Source: Pelomonas caseinilytica
Lineage (GTDB): Bacteria > Pseudomonadota > Gammaproteobacteria > Burkholderiales > Burkholderiaceae_C
Length of the DNA: 64,000 bases
NCBI RefSeq assembly: GCF_021353235.1
Contig: NZ_JAJTWT010000001.1
Location: forward strand, 434,001 to 498,000
Direction of reading: 5' to 3'
Positions 18,886 to 28,086 of the stretch are shown here, one piece after another (within the stretch, counting starts at the first letter, position 1; each line of letters starts with the position of its first letter). A model generated the notes under the pieces. The model saw nothing but the letters and a program-made list of their open reading frames with translations. It did not search any database and was not told where the DNA came from. The position numbers and the translations under genes were made by a program.

Positions 18886-20076
18886 TCAGGGCTCGCGCCC
18901 GGTGGCTTCGCCGCTGGTGGCCCGCGCCAGCGCACGTTCGAAGGCACTGCGACTGGGCGTGTCGACGAAGACGCAGCGCTTGCCGTGGCGTTTGCAATGG
19001 TCCTTCACGCGCCAGTAGGCGTCGTGGCTGATGCAGCCGGTCTGGCAGATGACGAGGTCCGCCGCGGCGAGCTGGGGCTCCAGCTGCGCGGGCTTGTGCT
19101 CATCGCCGCCGTCATGGTGCAGGAACTGCGCGCCACAGCCCTCCACCGCCTGGCGGTATTGCGGCACGCTGCCGCTGCGGCCGCCCACGCAGAGCACGAC
19201 GCGGTGCTCCAGCGTCACCGGTGCGGGAGCCCTCCCGTCGTCGATGACAGCAGGTGCCTGCGCCGCTTCGCCGGACGCGGCCAGCGCTGCCGGCCGCGCC
19301 GCCAGCCGGCTGACCTCCCGCTGCAGCACCCGGTTGCGCTCAAGCTGCTCGGCCAGGCGCGCGCGCAGTGCCTCGCGCTCGGGCAGGTCGGGCCGGGCGG
19401 CCTGCCACTGCTGCAGCGCCTCCTCGGCCTGGGCGAGCCGGGTGCGCAGCGCGACGACGGCGGCGCGGTGGCGTACGGTCTCCGCCTCCCAGGCCTGCTG
19501 CTCACGGGCACGCTCGGCGGTCCAGGCGGTCACGCGCTGCTGCACTTCGGCGTAGTCGCGCAGCAAGGCCTGGTGCTCCGCGGCCAGTTCGCGATGGCGG
19601 GCCATGTCCACCCGCTGCGCGGCGCCGAGCTGGTGCTGCAGCATGTGCACCTGGCCGAGCACCCGCATCTCCAGCCCCTCGTCGCAGCGGGGATGGGTGA
19701 GGGTGGCCCACAGCGCGCCCGCGATCTCGCCCTGGACGGCGCGGCCACGCCACCAGGTCGTCAGGCTGTCGCGGCATTTGGCCCGGGCCGCCTGGCGGAC
19801 GTCGAGGGCGAAGCGCTGCTCGAGCTCGCGCTGGAGCGCCTCGGCCACGGCGTTGCGGCGGGCCGCGGCGGTGACGAGGCTGCAGTGCAGGGTGTAGTCG
19901 TCCTCGTCGCCCTGGAGGGCGAGGTGCTTGCGGGCCAGCTGGCGCACACGCTCCAGCGGCAGGCACACGCCGATGACGGGGCAGTGGGCGTGGCCGCCCA
20001 GTTCCCAGAGGCGGCGCCGGCGCGAACCGGCGGTGGCAGGGGATGCGGCGTGCGCCGCGCAGCAGGTCTCGGCCAT
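18886..20076 (-). CDS. DUF2325 domain protein (hemP-associated)
   Basis: 396 aa. The N-terminus is Cys/His-rich (AETCCAAHAAS, HAHCPVIG), possibly metal-binding. Residues about 30-150 are helical. A long Arg/Glu/Ala-rich coiled coil spans about 155-275. The C-terminal DUF2325 domain (about 300-385) has VLCVGGRSGSVPQYRQAVE, HHDGGDEHK, ADLVICQTGCISHDAYW and CKRHGKRCVFV. It lies 72 bp after hemP on the same strand, so it is likely under the same Fur-box promoter. Function unknown; an iron- or haem-related role is inferred from context and conserved Cys/His. Confidence 0.8.
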   Translation of the reverse strand: MAETCCAAHAASPATAGSRRRRLWELGGHAHCPVIGVCLPLERVRQLARKHLALQGDEDDYTLHCSLVTAAARRNAVAEALQRELEQRFALDVRQAARAKCRDSLTTWWRGRAVQGEIAGALWATLTHPRCDEGLEMRVLGQVHMLQHQLGAAQRVDMARHRELAAEHQALLRDYAEVQQRVTAWTAERAREQQAWEAETVRHRAAVVALRTRLAQAEEALQQWQAARPDLPEREALRARLAEQLERNRVLQREVSRLAARPAALAASGEAAQAPAVIDDGRAPAPVTLEHRVVLCVGGRSGSVPQYRQAVEGCGAQFLHHDGGDEHKPAQLEPQLAAADLVICQTGCISHDAYWRVKDHCKRHGKRCVFVDTPSRSAFERALARATSGEATGREP

Positions 20077-20148
20077 GCGAAGTCTCCAGGATGGGGCATC
20101 TGGGAGCGCTGGCGGGCGACGGCTGGCTGGCGCGGGTGGAACGCGGGG

Positions 20149-20346
20149 CTACTTGGTCAGGATGAGCTTGCCCTGGGCCGTCTCCCGCAGCCGGTAGAGC
20201 TGCTGGCGATGGACGATGTAGACCTCGCCGCGCGTGCCGAGCAAGCGGGCGCTGTCGATGCGGCAGGCCGCCTGCGCGCCCGGCGGCGGCGCGGGCGCCG
20301 GGGCGGCCTGGAGATGGGGGTCGGGCAGGTCGTGATCGGCAGGCAT
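20149..20346 (-). CDS. hemP: Hemin uptake protein HemP
   Basis: 65 aa from ATG 20346. The conserved core is SARLLGTRGEVYIVHRQQLYRLRETA followed by GKLILTK at the C-terminus, the HemP/HmuP signature (split here). A longer frame from 20418 would put the Fur box inside the coding region, so it is rejected. HemP/HmuP proteins are small and needed for haem receptor expression in some bacteria. No Shine-Dalgarno is seen; see the promoter entry. The next gene downstream is DUF2325. Confidence 0.9.
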   Translation of the reverse strand: MPADHDLPDPHLQAAPAPAPPPGAQAACRIDSARLLGTRGEVYIVHRQQLYRLRETAQGKLILTK

Positions 20347-20352
20347 GCGATC

Positions 20353-20381
20353 ACTGTAATGAGAATCATTCTCGATTGCAA
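20353..20381 (-). promoter_or_regulatory. hemP promoter (-35 TTGCAA, -10 TACAGT, 17-nt spacer)
   Basis: On the minus strand TTGCAA (20376-20381) and TACAGT (20353-20358) are exactly 17 nt apart. Each matches the consensus at 4 of 6 positions. Only 6 nt separate the -10 from the hemP ATG, so transcription would start at or next to the A of ATG, giving a leaderless mRNA. The absence of a Shine-Dalgarno agrees with this. Confidence 0.5.
20355..20373 (-). promoter_or_regulatory. Fur box
   Basis: The 19-bp site TGTAATGAGAATCATTCTC (plus strand) matches the classical Fur consensus GATAATGATAATCATTATC at 15 of 19 positions and is near-palindromic around GAGAATCATTCTC. It overlaps the -10 and fills most of the spacer of the hemP promoter, the ideal place for iron-dependent repression. 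Confidence 0.85.
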
Positions 20382-20414
20382 CCGGCACTGACGCGGGCGA
20401 CCCGGCCACGCGTC

Positions 20415-21185
20415 TCAACCGCGCTGGCGATGGCTCTCGTAGAGGCAGATGGCCGCCGCGGCGGCGACGTTCAGCGACTCCTCGCCACCGGGCTGCGGGA
20501 TGCCGACGGTCAGGGTGCAGCGCGCCATCAGCGCTGGCGACACGCCCTGCCCCTCGTGGCCCATCACCCAGGCGCAGGGCGAAGGCAGCGTGAGCTGATG
20601 GATGCGCCGGTCGGTGTGCGAGCTGGTGGCCACCAGCGGGACGGCCAGCGCGGCGAGATCGTCCACGGCCAGGCCCTCAGCAAGCCGCAGGCCGAAGTGA
20701 GCGCCCTGCCCCGCCCGCACGACCTTGGGCGACCACAGGGCCGCCGTGCCCTTGAGGGCCAGCACCTGACGCACGCCGAAGGCCGCGGCGCTGCGCAGGA
20801 TGGCGCCGACGTTGCCGGCGTCCTGCAGCCGGTCCAGCACCAGGCTGGCCGCCTGCGGGTCGATGGCCGGCGCGGGCGGCAGGGCCAGCTCGGCACCGAT
20901 CTGGGCAGGCGATTCCAGGCTGCTCAGCCCCTTGAAGAGCGCCGCCGGCACAACCAGGGCGCGGGGGGCGGACTCGGCGAGGGCCGCCAGCGTGGCATCC
21001 TGCATCGCCGCCTCGGTGAGCACAACGAGGCCGGGCCGCCAGCCGCGCTGCAGGGCGGCCCGCAGCAGGTGGTCCCCCTCGATCCAGACGCTGCCGGTCT
21101 TGCGGTATCCGCCCGGCTCGGCCACGAGCTTGCGCAGGCGCACCAGGGCGGGGTTGTCGCGGGACGTGACGTGGTCGAGCTTCAC
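20415..21185 (-). CDS. TrmH/SpoU-family RNA 2'-O-methyltransferase
   Basis: 256 aa from a GTG at 21185 whose GTGA overlaps the rnhB stop; an ATG at 21215 lies inside rnhB and is less likely. An N-terminal substrate-binding domain (about 1-95) is followed by the knotted SpoU domain with [38 protein letters not shown] and [22 protein letters not shown], the three family motifs. It uses SAM to methylate a ribose in rRNA or tRNA. The exact target cannot be told from sequence. Confidence 0.9.
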   Translation of the reverse strand: MKLDHVTSRDNPALVRLRKLVAEPGGYRKTGSVWIEGDHLLRAALQRGWRPGLVVLTEAAMQDATLAALAESAPRALVVPAALFKGLSSLESPAQIGAELALPPAPAIDPQAASLVLDRLQDAGNVGAILRSAAAFGVRQVLALKGTAALWSPKVVRAGQGAHFGLRLAEGLAVDDLAALAVPLVATSSHTDRRIHQLTLPSPCAWVMGHEGQGVSPALMARCTLTVGIPQPGGEESLNVAAAAAICLYESHRQRG

Positions 21186-21823
21186 GCCAGCGGGTTCACG
21201 GTGACGTCGACGCACACCTCGCGCACCGGTGCGAAGCTGCGGCGATGCCAGGGGCTGGCGCCGTGCTCGCGCAGCGCCGCCAGGTGCTCGGGCGTGGAAT
21301 AGCCCTTGTGGGTGGCGAAGCCGTACTGCGGATGGCTGGCGTGCATCTGCTCGCAGAACAGGTCGCGCGCCACCTTGGCCAGGATGCTGGCGGCCGAGAT
21401 GGCCTGCACGGTGGCGTCGCCCTTGACGATGGCCTCGGCGGCCATGGGCAGCACCGGCAGGCGGTTGCCGTCGACCCGCACCAGCGCAGGCTTGAGCCGC
21501 AGGCCCGTCACCGCGCGCTGCATGGCCAGCATGGTGGCCTGCAGGATGTTGATGCGGTCAATCTCCTCGTGCGTGGCATGCGCGATGCAGCAGCACAGCG
21601 CCTTGGCACGGATCTCGTCGTAGAGCCTGGCGCGCTTTTGCGGCGTCAGCACCTTGGAATCGGCCAGCCCATGGATGGGCTGCAGGTCGTCGAGGATGAC
21701 GGCGGCGGCGAACACCGGGCCGGCCAGGGGCCCGCGGCCAGCCTCGTCCACGCCGGCGACGAGGCCGGTGGGCGTCCAGTCGAGCGAGCCTTGTTCAGGC
21801 CGGTAGGAGGTTCGCGATCGCAT
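21182..21823 (-). CDS. rnhB: Ribonuclease HII
   Basis: 213 aa from ATG 21823. Catalytic motifs are [15 protein letters not shown] (the DEAGRG signature), [12 protein letters not shown] and the acidic region around [10 protein letters not shown], then [13 protein letters not shown] and [16 protein letters not shown]. It cuts RNA in RNA-DNA hybrids and removes single ribonucleotides. The chosen start lies inside lpxB, giving a 29-nt overlap. No other start precedes the DEAGRG motif at a sensible distance, so the overlap is probably real. Confidence 0.95.
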   Translation of the reverse strand: MRSRTSYRPEQGSLDWTPTGLVAGVDEAGRGPLAGPVFAAAVILDDLQPIHGLADSKVLTPQKRARLYDEIRAKALCCCIAHATHEEIDRINILQATMLAMQRAVTGLRLKPALVRVDGNRLPVLPMAAEAIVKGDATVQAISAASILAKVARDLFCEQMHASHPQYGFATHKGYSTPEHLAALREHGASPWHRRSFAPVREVCVDVTVNPLA

Positions 21824-22919
21824 CGGCGGCGCGCTGCGCCGTGTCCTGGCGCAGCAGTTCATGGATTTGCACGAAGCGCTCCTGCACGGCCGCACGGCGC
21901 GGCGCATCGGCGAGCCAGGCCTCGGCCTCGGTCGCGAGCTTGTCGGGGGTGCAGTCCTGCTGGAGCAGTTCCGGCACGAGGAATTCTCGCGCCAGGATGT
22001 TGGGCAGGCCCACCCAGGGCAGCAGGGATTTGCCCTTGAGCCGCCACCAGTTGAGGGCATGCACCTTGTAGGCGATGACCATGGGCCGCTTGAAGAGGGC
22101 GGCCTCCAGCGTGGCGGTGCCGCTGGCCACCAGCGTCAGGTCGCAGGCCGCCAGCGCCGCGTGGGACTGGCCGTCGAGCAGCTGGATGTCCGCGCCCCCC
22201 AGCAGCGGCTCGAGCAGCGGCCTCAGCCCCGGCACGACGGGCATGACGAAGCGCCGGCCCGGCCGGGCCAGCAGGCGCGCCGCCCCGATCAGCGCCGGTG
22301 CGATGTGCTTGATCTCGCTCTTGCGGCTGCCGGGCAGCAGGGCGATGACGGTGGCGTCCGCCGGCAGCTGCAAGGCCGCGCGGGCCTGGTCGCGCGGCGG
22401 CGTCATGGGGATGGCGTCGGCCAGCGGATGGCCGACGTAGGTCGCGCCGATGCCGGCCCGGTGCAGGATCTCGGGCTCGAAAGGGAAGAGGCAGAGCACG
22501 TGGTCGGCCGCGCGGCGGATGGTGTCCAGACGCTCGGGGCGCCAGGCCCAGATCGAGGGGCAGACGAAGTGCACGGTCTTGAGCCCCGCCTCGCGCAGCC
22601 GCGTCTCCAGGCCAAAGTTGAAGTCCGGGGCGTCGATGCCGATGAAGACGTCCGGCCGGCAGGCGATCAGCCGGTCACCGAGCCGGCGGCGGCGCTGCAA
22701 GGCCTCGCGCAGGTGCATCAGCACCTCGACATAGCCGAAGAAGGCGAGGTCGTTGGGCCACCAGGCCTCAAAGCCTTGAGCCTGCATCTTGCGCCCGCCC
22801 ATGCCGACGGCCGTAAGGCCCGGCCAGCGCTGGCGCAGGCCCTGCAGCAACAGGCCACCGAGCAGGTCGCCGCTGGCCTCGCAGACCGCCAGGCCCAGGC
22901 GGGGCGAATCGGTGCCCAT
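21795..22919 (-). CDS. lpxB: Lipid-A-disaccharide synthase
   Basis: 374 aa. Family marks are [17 protein letters not shown] at the start, [46 protein letters not shown] and [10 protein letters not shown]. It joins lipid X to UDP-2,3-diacylglucosamine in lipid A synthesis at the inner face of the inner membrane. It follows lpxA with only 4 bp between them and overlaps rnhB by 29 nt. The ATG at 22919 gives the expected length. Confidence 0.97.
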   Translation of the reverse strand: MGTDSPRLGLAVCEASGDLLGGLLLQGLRQRWPGLTAVGMGGRKMQAQGFEAWWPNDLAFFGYVEVLMHLREALQRRRRLGDRLIACRPDVFIGIDAPDFNFGLETRLREAGLKTVHFVCPSIWAWRPERLDTIRRAADHVLCLFPFEPEILHRAGIGATYVGHPLADAIPMTPPRDQARAALQLPADATVIALLPGSRKSEIKHIAPALIGAARLLARPGRRFVMPVVPGLRPLLEPLLGGADIQLLDGQSHAALAACDLTLVASGTATLEAALFKRPMVIAYKVHALNWWRLKGKSLLPWVGLPNILAREFLVPELLQQDCTPDKLATEAEAWLADAPRRAAVQERFVQIHELLRQDTAQRAADAIANLLPA

Positions 22920-22923
22920 GGGC

Positions 22924-23715
22924 TCAGCGGACGATGCCGCGGGTCGCCGCGCGCAGGAACCCTAGCATGGCATCGACGTCGCCGTCGGCCACGCCGTTCT
23001 CGCTGCCCCGCAGGCCCTCGATGGCCGCCTTGGCCTCGTCCAGCGTCAGGCCGCTGCGGTAGAGCAGCTTGTGCATCTGCCGGATGACGCCGATGCGCTC
23101 GGGCGTGAAGCCGCGGCGCTTGAGCCCGGTCACGTTGACCGCGCGCGCCGACAGCGGGTTGCCGTCCACCGTCATGAAGGGCGGCACGTCCTGGGCCACG
23201 TGGCCCTGGAAACCGATCATCGCGTGGGCGCCGATCTTGACGAACTGGTGCACGCCGGTCAGTCCGCCGATGGTGGCCCAGTCGCCGACGTGGACATGCC
23301 CCGCCAGCGTCGCGTTGTTGGCCAGCACGCAATGGCTGCCCAGCTGCACGTCATGGGCGACGTGCACGTAGGCCATCACCCAGTTGTCGTCGCCGATGCG
23401 GGTCACGCCGCCGTCCTGCACCGTGCCGGTGTTGAGGGTGACGAACTCGCGGAAGGTGTTGTCGCGGCCGATGACCAGCTCGGTCGGCTCGCCCCGGTAC
23501 TTCATGTCCTGGGGCGCGGCACCGATGGAGCCGAACTGGAAGAAGCGGTTGTTCTCGCCGATGGTCGTGCGGCCCTCGACGACGCAATGCGGGCCGATGA
23601 CGGTACCGGCCGCGATGCGCACGCCGGGACCGATCAGCGTGTAGGCGCCGACCTCGACCGACGAGTCCAGCTCGGCGGCAGGGTCGATCAGCGCGGTGGA
23701 ATGGATCAAAGCCAT
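22924..23715 (-). CDS. lpxA: UDP-N-acetylglucosamine O-acyltransferase
   Basis: 263 aa, the standard LpxA size. It begins with hexapeptide repeats of the left-handed beta-helix ([21 protein letters not shown] and so on). The catalytic His region [23 protein letters not shown] is present. A C-terminal helical domain starts near [13 protein letters not shown]. It catalyses the first step of lipid A synthesis. It lies 4 bp after fabZ in lpxD-fabZ-lpxA-lpxB. Confidence 0.97.
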   Translation of the reverse strand: MALIHSTALIDPAAELDSSVEVGAYTLIGPGVRIAAGTVIGPHCVVEGRTTIGENNRFFQFGSIGAAPQDMKYRGEPTELVIGRDNTFREFVTLNTGTVQDGGVTRIGDDNWVMAYVHVAHDVQLGSHCVLANNATLAGHVHVGDWATIGGLTGVHQFVKIGAHAMIGFQGHVAQDVPPFMTVDGNPLSARAVNVTGLKRRGFTPERIGVIRQMHKLLYRSGLTLDEAKAAIEGLRGSENGVADGDVDAMLGFLRAATRGIVR

Positions 23716-23719
23716 GCCA

Positions 23720-24178
23720 TCAGGACTCGATGCGGCGCATGGTGCACATCAGCTCGGCCTCGGCAGCCACCTGCTCGCCGACGAGGGCGCGGGCGGCGAA
23801 CTTGTAGATGCCGGCCTTGGCCCGGCCCAGGGCCACTTCGAGGATGAGCTGGTCGCCCGGCTCGACGGGGCGCTTGAAGCGGGCACCGTCGATGCCGGCG
23901 AAGTACACGACCGACTTGTCGTCCAGCACGATGTCCATGGTCTCGATGGCCAGCAAGGTGGCCGCCTGCGCGAGGGCTTCCAGCACCAGCACGCCCGGCA
24001 TCACCGGGCGGTGCGGGAAATGACCGAGGAAAAAGGGCTCGTTGATGGTGACGTTCTTGACGGCGCGGATGCGCTCGCCCTTGGTCAGCTCGACGACGCG
24101 ATCCACCAGCAGGATGGGGTAGCGGTGCGGCAGGCGCCTGAGGATTTCGTGGATGTCCATCGTGATCGGGTCGGTCAT
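23720..24178 (-). CDS. fabZ: (3R)-hydroxyacyl-ACP dehydratase FabZ
   Basis: 152 aa hot-dog fold. It contains [20 protein letters not shown], the active-site loop [17 protein letters not shown] with its catalytic His, and [13 protein letters not shown] with the paired Glu. It dehydrates hydroxyacyl-ACP in fatty-acid elongation and competes with LpxA/LpxD for 3-hydroxyacyl-ACP. It is coupled to lpxD by a 4-nt ATGA overlap. Confidence 0.97.
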   Translation of the reverse strand: MTDPITMDIHEILRRLPHRYPILLVDRVVELTKGERIRAVKNVTINEPFFLGHFPHRPVMPGVLVLEALAQAATLLAIETMDIVLDDKSVVYFAGIDGARFKRPVEPGDQLILEVALGRAKAGIYKFAARALVGEQVAAEAELMCTMRRIES

Positions 24179-25233
24179 TTTTTCTCGAGCGCGCGCACAC
24201 GCTCTCGCAAGGTATGGAGCTGGCGCAGCGTGGCAGCGTTCTTGCGCCAGCTGGCATTTTCTTCGAAGGGATAGGGCCCGCCGTAGGCTCCCGGCTCGGT
24301 GATGCTGCTGGTGACGGTGGTGGCCGCCGCGAGGTGCACGCCGTCCACGATGGTGAGGTGGCCGACGATGTTGGCGGCGCCACCGATGGTGCAGTTGGCA
24401 CCGATTCTCGTCGAGCCCGCCACCGCCGCGCAGCCGGCCATGGCGGTGTTGCGGCCGATGTGCACGTTATGGGCGATCTGGATGAGGTTGTCGAGCTTGA
24501 CGCCGTCCTCGATGACGGTGTCGCTCAGAGCGCCGCGGTCGATGCAGGTGTTGGCACCGATCTCGACGTCGTCGCCGATGGTGACGGCTCCGAGCTGCTC
24601 GATCTTGACGTAGCCGTCCCTCGACGGGGCGAAGCCGAAGCCGTCCGCGCCGATGACGACACCGCTGTGCACGATGCCACGCGCGCCGATGCGGCAGCCA
24701 TGGCCCAGCACGACGCGTGGCGCCAGCCGCGTGCCTGCGCCGACCACCGCATCGCGCTCGACGACGCAGTGGGCGCCGATGCGCGCGCCGTCACCGACGA
24801 CGGCCCCGGCCTCGATGACGGCCAGCGGACCGACCTCGACGCCCCGCCCCAGCCGCGCCTCGGCCGAGACGACGGCGCTCGGATGCACGCCGGGCTGGGC
24901 GGCGGGACGGGTGCGTGCGGCCCACCACTGCGTCAGCCGCGCGAAGTACAGGTAGGGGTCCGGCGTGACGATGGCGGCGCCGCGGGCCGCGGCGGCCTCG
25001 GCCAGGGCCGGCGCGACGATGACGCAGGCGGCGCGCGTGGTGGCGAGCTGGGCCTGGTAGCGGGGGTTGGCGAGGAAGCTGATGCTGACCTCGTCCGCCT
25101 CGTCCAGCGGCGCGATGCGGGCGATGGCGATGTCGGACCCACCAAGCAAATCGCCGCCCAAGGCGGCGATCAGCTGGGGCAGCGCGACCGCTGCCGTCTG
25201 GCTGGACCCGAGCGCGACAGCTGTCGGGCTCAT
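24175..25233 (-). CDS. lpxD: UDP-3-O-acylglucosamine N-acyltransferase
   Basis: 352 aa. The N-terminal uridine-binding domain (about 20-110) has [18 protein letters not shown]. The hexapeptide beta-helix follows, with [39 protein letters not shown] and [14 protein letters not shown], including the catalytic His. A C-terminal helix ends [14 protein letters not shown]. It adds the N-linked acyl chain in lipid A synthesis. It lies 10 bp after skp and overlaps fabZ by 4 nt. Confidence 0.97.
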   Translation of the reverse strand: MSPTAVALGSSQTAAVALPQLIAALGGDLLGGSDIAIARIAPLDEADEVSISFLANPRYQAQLATTRAACVIVAPALAEAAAARGAAIVTPDPYLYFARLTQWWAARTRPAAQPGVHPSAVVSAEARLGRGVEVGPLAVIEAGAVVGDGARIGAHCVVERDAVVGAGTRLAPRVVLGHGCRIGARGIVHSGVVIGADGFGFAPSRDGYVKIEQLGAVTIGDDVEIGANTCIDRGALSDTVIEDGVKLDNLIQIAHNVHIGRNTAMAGCAAVAGSTRIGANCTIGGAANIVGHLTIVDGVHLAAATTVTSSITEPGAYGGPYPFEENASWRKNAATLRQLHTLRERVRALEKK

Positions 25234-25243
25234 GGGCTGGGCC

Positions 25244-25753
25244 TTACTTCTGCGCGTTCAACGCGTCGATCACCTTCTTGGTGATGTCCACGCGCGGGCT
25301 GAAGTGGATGGCGTCCTGCAGGATGAGGTCGTACTTCTCGTTGTCGAAGATCTGCTTGATCACGCGGTTGGCCTTCTCGACCACCGCCGTCAGTTCCTCG
25401 TTCTTGCGCTGGGTCAGGTCTTCCTGCCACTCACGGCGCTTGCGCTGCAGGTCGCGGTCCTGCTCGACCAGGTCGCGCTGGCGACGGCCGCGCTCGGCGT
25501 CGGAGAGAGTCGGGGCGTCCTTCTCGAGCTGGGCGGCGGCGCCACGCAGCTTGGTTTCCAGAGCGGACAGATCCTTTTCCCGCTTGCCGAACTCCGCCTC
25601 GAGCTTGCTCTGGGCTGCCTTGGCGAGGTTGGCCTCCTTCAGCACCCGCTCGCTGTTCACGTAGCCGATCTTCAGTTCCTGGGCATGCACGGCCGCGGCG
25701 GCCACCATCATCGACGCGGCCAGAGCCACCGATTGCAAGAGCTTGCTCATCAT
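25244..25753 (-). CDS. skp: Periplasmic chaperone Skp/OmpH
   Basis: 169 aa. The signal peptide ends at [11 protein letters not shown]. The mature protein has the Skp beta-strand [11 protein letters not shown] and then two long charged helices (about residues 45-130), the tentacles that hold unfolded outer-membrane proteins in a trimer. The ATG overlaps the bamA stop by 1 nt (TGATG); a second in-frame ATG follows immediately. Placement directly after bamA is conserved in proteobacteria. Confidence 0.93.
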   Translation of the reverse strand: MMSKLLQSVALAASMMVAAAAVHAQELKIGYVNSERVLKEANLAKAAQSKLEAEFGKREKDLSALETKLRGAAAQLEKDAPTLSDAERGRRQRDLVEQDRDLQRKRREWQEDLTQRKNEELTAVVEKANRVIKQIFDNEKYDLILQDAIHFSPRVDITKKVIDALNAQK

Positions 25754-28065
25754 CAGAATGCAGTCCCGATCTGGAATTGGAATTTCTCGATTCTATCCGT
25801 GGGTTGCTTGCGGATAGGTTTGCCGTAGCTGAGGCGCAGCGGGCCCATCGGCGAGATCCAGGACAGGCCGATACCGGCCGACACACGGATGCTGTCGAGC
25901 TTGAGTTTCTCGTGCGAACCCCAGACGTTGCCGGCGTCGACGAAACCGAAGATGCGGAAGCTCTTGTCGTTGCCGCTGCCGGGCACCGGCAGGTAGAGCT
26001 CGGCGTTGGTGTTGAAGCGCCGGTTGCCGCCGGTGTAGGAGCCGGTCACGTCGACCGGACCGAGCGAGCCGGCCTCGAACACGCGCACCGAGCCCAGGCC
26101 GCCGCCGTAGAAGTTCTTGAAGATCGGGTAGGGCTTGCCGCCCAGGCCCACGCCCCAGCCGAGTTCGCTGTTGACGCCCAGGGTGATCTTGTTCGTGATG
26201 TCGAAGTACTGCTGGTACTGCAGGTTCAGCCGGGCGAACTGGGCGTCGCCGAAGGGGCTGGCCTCGATGTTGACGCGCTGGTACTTGCCCTTGAGCGGCG
26301 AGATCACGCTGTCCCGGCTGTCGCGCTGCCAACCCACGGTCAGCGGGATGGAGTTGCTGCGCTGGCCGAACTGGTTGACGAAGAGCAGATAGCTGTTGGG
26401 CAGGCCCTTGGAGGTGGTGATGTCGGTCTGCTCGTAGCCGACGCCGAAGAAGACGGTGTCCACCTCGGAGAAGGGCACGCCGAAGCGGACCGCGCCGCCC
26501 TTGGTGACGTACTCATACTCCTCGCCGAGGGTGTTGATGGGGCGGGTCGTGCGGTAGAACAGATCGACCGCCCGCGAGACGCCGTCCACGGTGAAGTAGG
26601 GGTCGACGGTGGAGACCTGCAGTTGGCGGCCCGTGCGTGCCGTCGCGATGTCGATGCCGAGGTAGTTGCCCGAGCCGAACACGTTATCCTGGCGGATGGA
26701 GCCTGAGAACGACAGCTTGGTCTGGCTCGAGTAGCCGGCGCCCACGGTGATGGCACCGGTAGGCCGCTCGACGACGGTCAGGATGACGTCGACCTGGTCC
26801 TGCGCCCCGGGCACCTCCTGGGTGTCGATGTTGACTTCCTTGTCCTTGAAGTAGCCCAGGCGCTCGACGCGGTCGCGCGAGGCCTTGATCTTCTGGCCGT
26901 CGTACCAGGCGGATTCGAACTGGCGGAACTCGCGGCGGATGACCTCGTCGCGGGTGCGGGAGTTGCCGGAGATGATGACCTTGCGCACGTAGACGCGGCG
27001 CTGGGGCTCGGCCACGAAGGTGACGACGACCTGCCCGGTCTCGCGGTTGATCTCGGGGCGGCTGTCGACGCGGGCGAAGGCGTAGCCGTAGGTGCCGAAG
27101 AGGTCGGAGAAGGCGCGGGTCGTGGCGGCCACGGCCTCGCCCTGGTAGGCCTGGCCGGGCTTGAGGAAGACGAGGTGCTTGAAGTCCTCCTCGCGCCCAA
27201 GGTAGTCACCCTCGAGCTTGATGCCCGTCACCGTGTAGGGCTGGCCCTCGCTGACGGTGATGGCGATGCTGATGCTCTGCTTGTCCGGCGATATGGTCAC
27301 CTGCGTGGAGGTGACGTTGAACTCGAGGTAGCCGCGGTTGAGGTAGTAGCTGCGCAGGGTCTCGAGGTCGGCGTTGAGCTTGGCGCGCGAGTAACGGTCG
27401 GTCTTGGTGTACCAGGTCAGCCAGCCCGAGGACGTCTGCTCCAGCAGGCCCAGCAGGGTGCTCTCGGAGAACACCTTGGTGCCCAGGATGCGGATCTCGG
27501 CGATCTTGGCGGGTTCGCCTTCCGTCACGTTGAAGCTGACGTTGACGCGGTTGCGCTCGATCGGGGTGATGGTGGTGGTGACCTCGGCGCCGTAGAGGCT
27601 GCGCGTCAGGTACTGGCGCTTGAGTTCCTGCTCGGCGCGGTCGGCCAGGGCCTTGTCGAAGGGCTTGCCTTCGCCAATGCCGACGTCCTTGAGGGACTTG
27701 GTCAGGGCTTCGGTGTCGAACTCCTTCAGGCCGACGAAGTTGACGTTGGCGATGATGGGCCGCTCGTCGATGATGACGACGACCGCGTCGCCCTCGATGC
27801 TGATGCGCACGTCCTTGAACAGGCCCGTGGCGAACAGGGCGCGCAGGGCGGCGGCGCCTTTTTCATCGTTGTAGGTGTCGCCGATGCGGAAGGGCAGCGA
27901 CGCGAAGACGGTACCCGGGTCGGTACGCTGAAGGCCCTCGACGCGGATGTCCTTCAGCACGAAGGGATCGACAGCCCAGGCGGCGCCCGTCTGAAAGATC
28001 CCCGCGAGAGCCAAAGCCAGGAGTGGGGGGCGCAGCGATGCTCCCGAACGCAAAGAAAAGGACAT
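25753..28065 (-). CDS. bamA: Outer-membrane assembly factor BamA
   Basis: 770 aa. A signal peptide ends near GAAWAVDPF. Five POTRA domains follow (first IRVEGLQRTDPGTVFASLPF, later KVIISGNSRTRDEVIRREF), then a 16-strand beta-barrel from about residue 430 with the conserved GGLGSVRVFE (VRGF-like) loop and a terminal Phe (FQIGTAF). It folds and inserts outer-membrane proteins with BamB and BamD, both encoded elsewhere in this window. It lies 21 bp after rseP. Confidence 0.98.
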   Translation of the reverse strand: MSFSLRSGASLRPPLLALALAGIFQTGAAWAVDPFVLKDIRVEGLQRTDPGTVFASLPFRIGDTYNDEKGAAALRALFATGLFKDVRISIEGDAVVVIIDERPIIANVNFVGLKEFDTEALTKSLKDVGIGEGKPFDKALADRAEQELKRQYLTRSLYGAEVTTTITPIERNRVNVSFNVTEGEPAKIAEIRILGTKVFSESTLLGLLEQTSSGWLTWYTKTDRYSRAKLNADLETLRSYYLNRGYLEFNVTSTQVTISPDKQSISIAITVSEGQPYTVTGIKLEGDYLGREEDFKHLVFLKPGQAYQGEAVAATTRAFSDLFGTYGYAFARVDSRPEINRETGQVVVTFVAEPQRRVYVRKVIISGNSRTRDEVIRREFRQFESAWYDGQKIKASRDRVERLGYFKDKEVNIDTQEVPGAQDQVDVILTVVERPTGAITVGAGYSSQTKLSFSGSIRQDNVFGSGNYLGIDIATARTGRQLQVSTVDPYFTVDGVSRAVDLFYRTTRPINTLGEEYEYVTKGGAVRFGVPFSEVDTVFFGVGYEQTDITTSKGLPNSYLLFVNQFGQRSNSIPLTVGWQRDSRDSVISPLKGKYQRVNIEASPFGDAQFARLNLQYQQYFDITNKITLGVNSELGWGVGLGGKPYPIFKNFYGGGLGSVRVFEAGSLGPVDVTGSYTGGNRRFNTNAELYLPVPGSGNDKSFRIFGFVDAGNVWGSHEKLKLDSIRVSAGIGLSWISPMGPLRLSYGKPIRKQPTDRIEKFQFQIGTAF

Positions 28066-28086
28066 GGGGACCGGGGAGTTTCAGTG

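Noticed and set aside
20347-20418. Longer HemP start at 20418
   Set aside because: It would place the Fur box and both promoter hexamers inside the coding sequence and adds no conserved residues.
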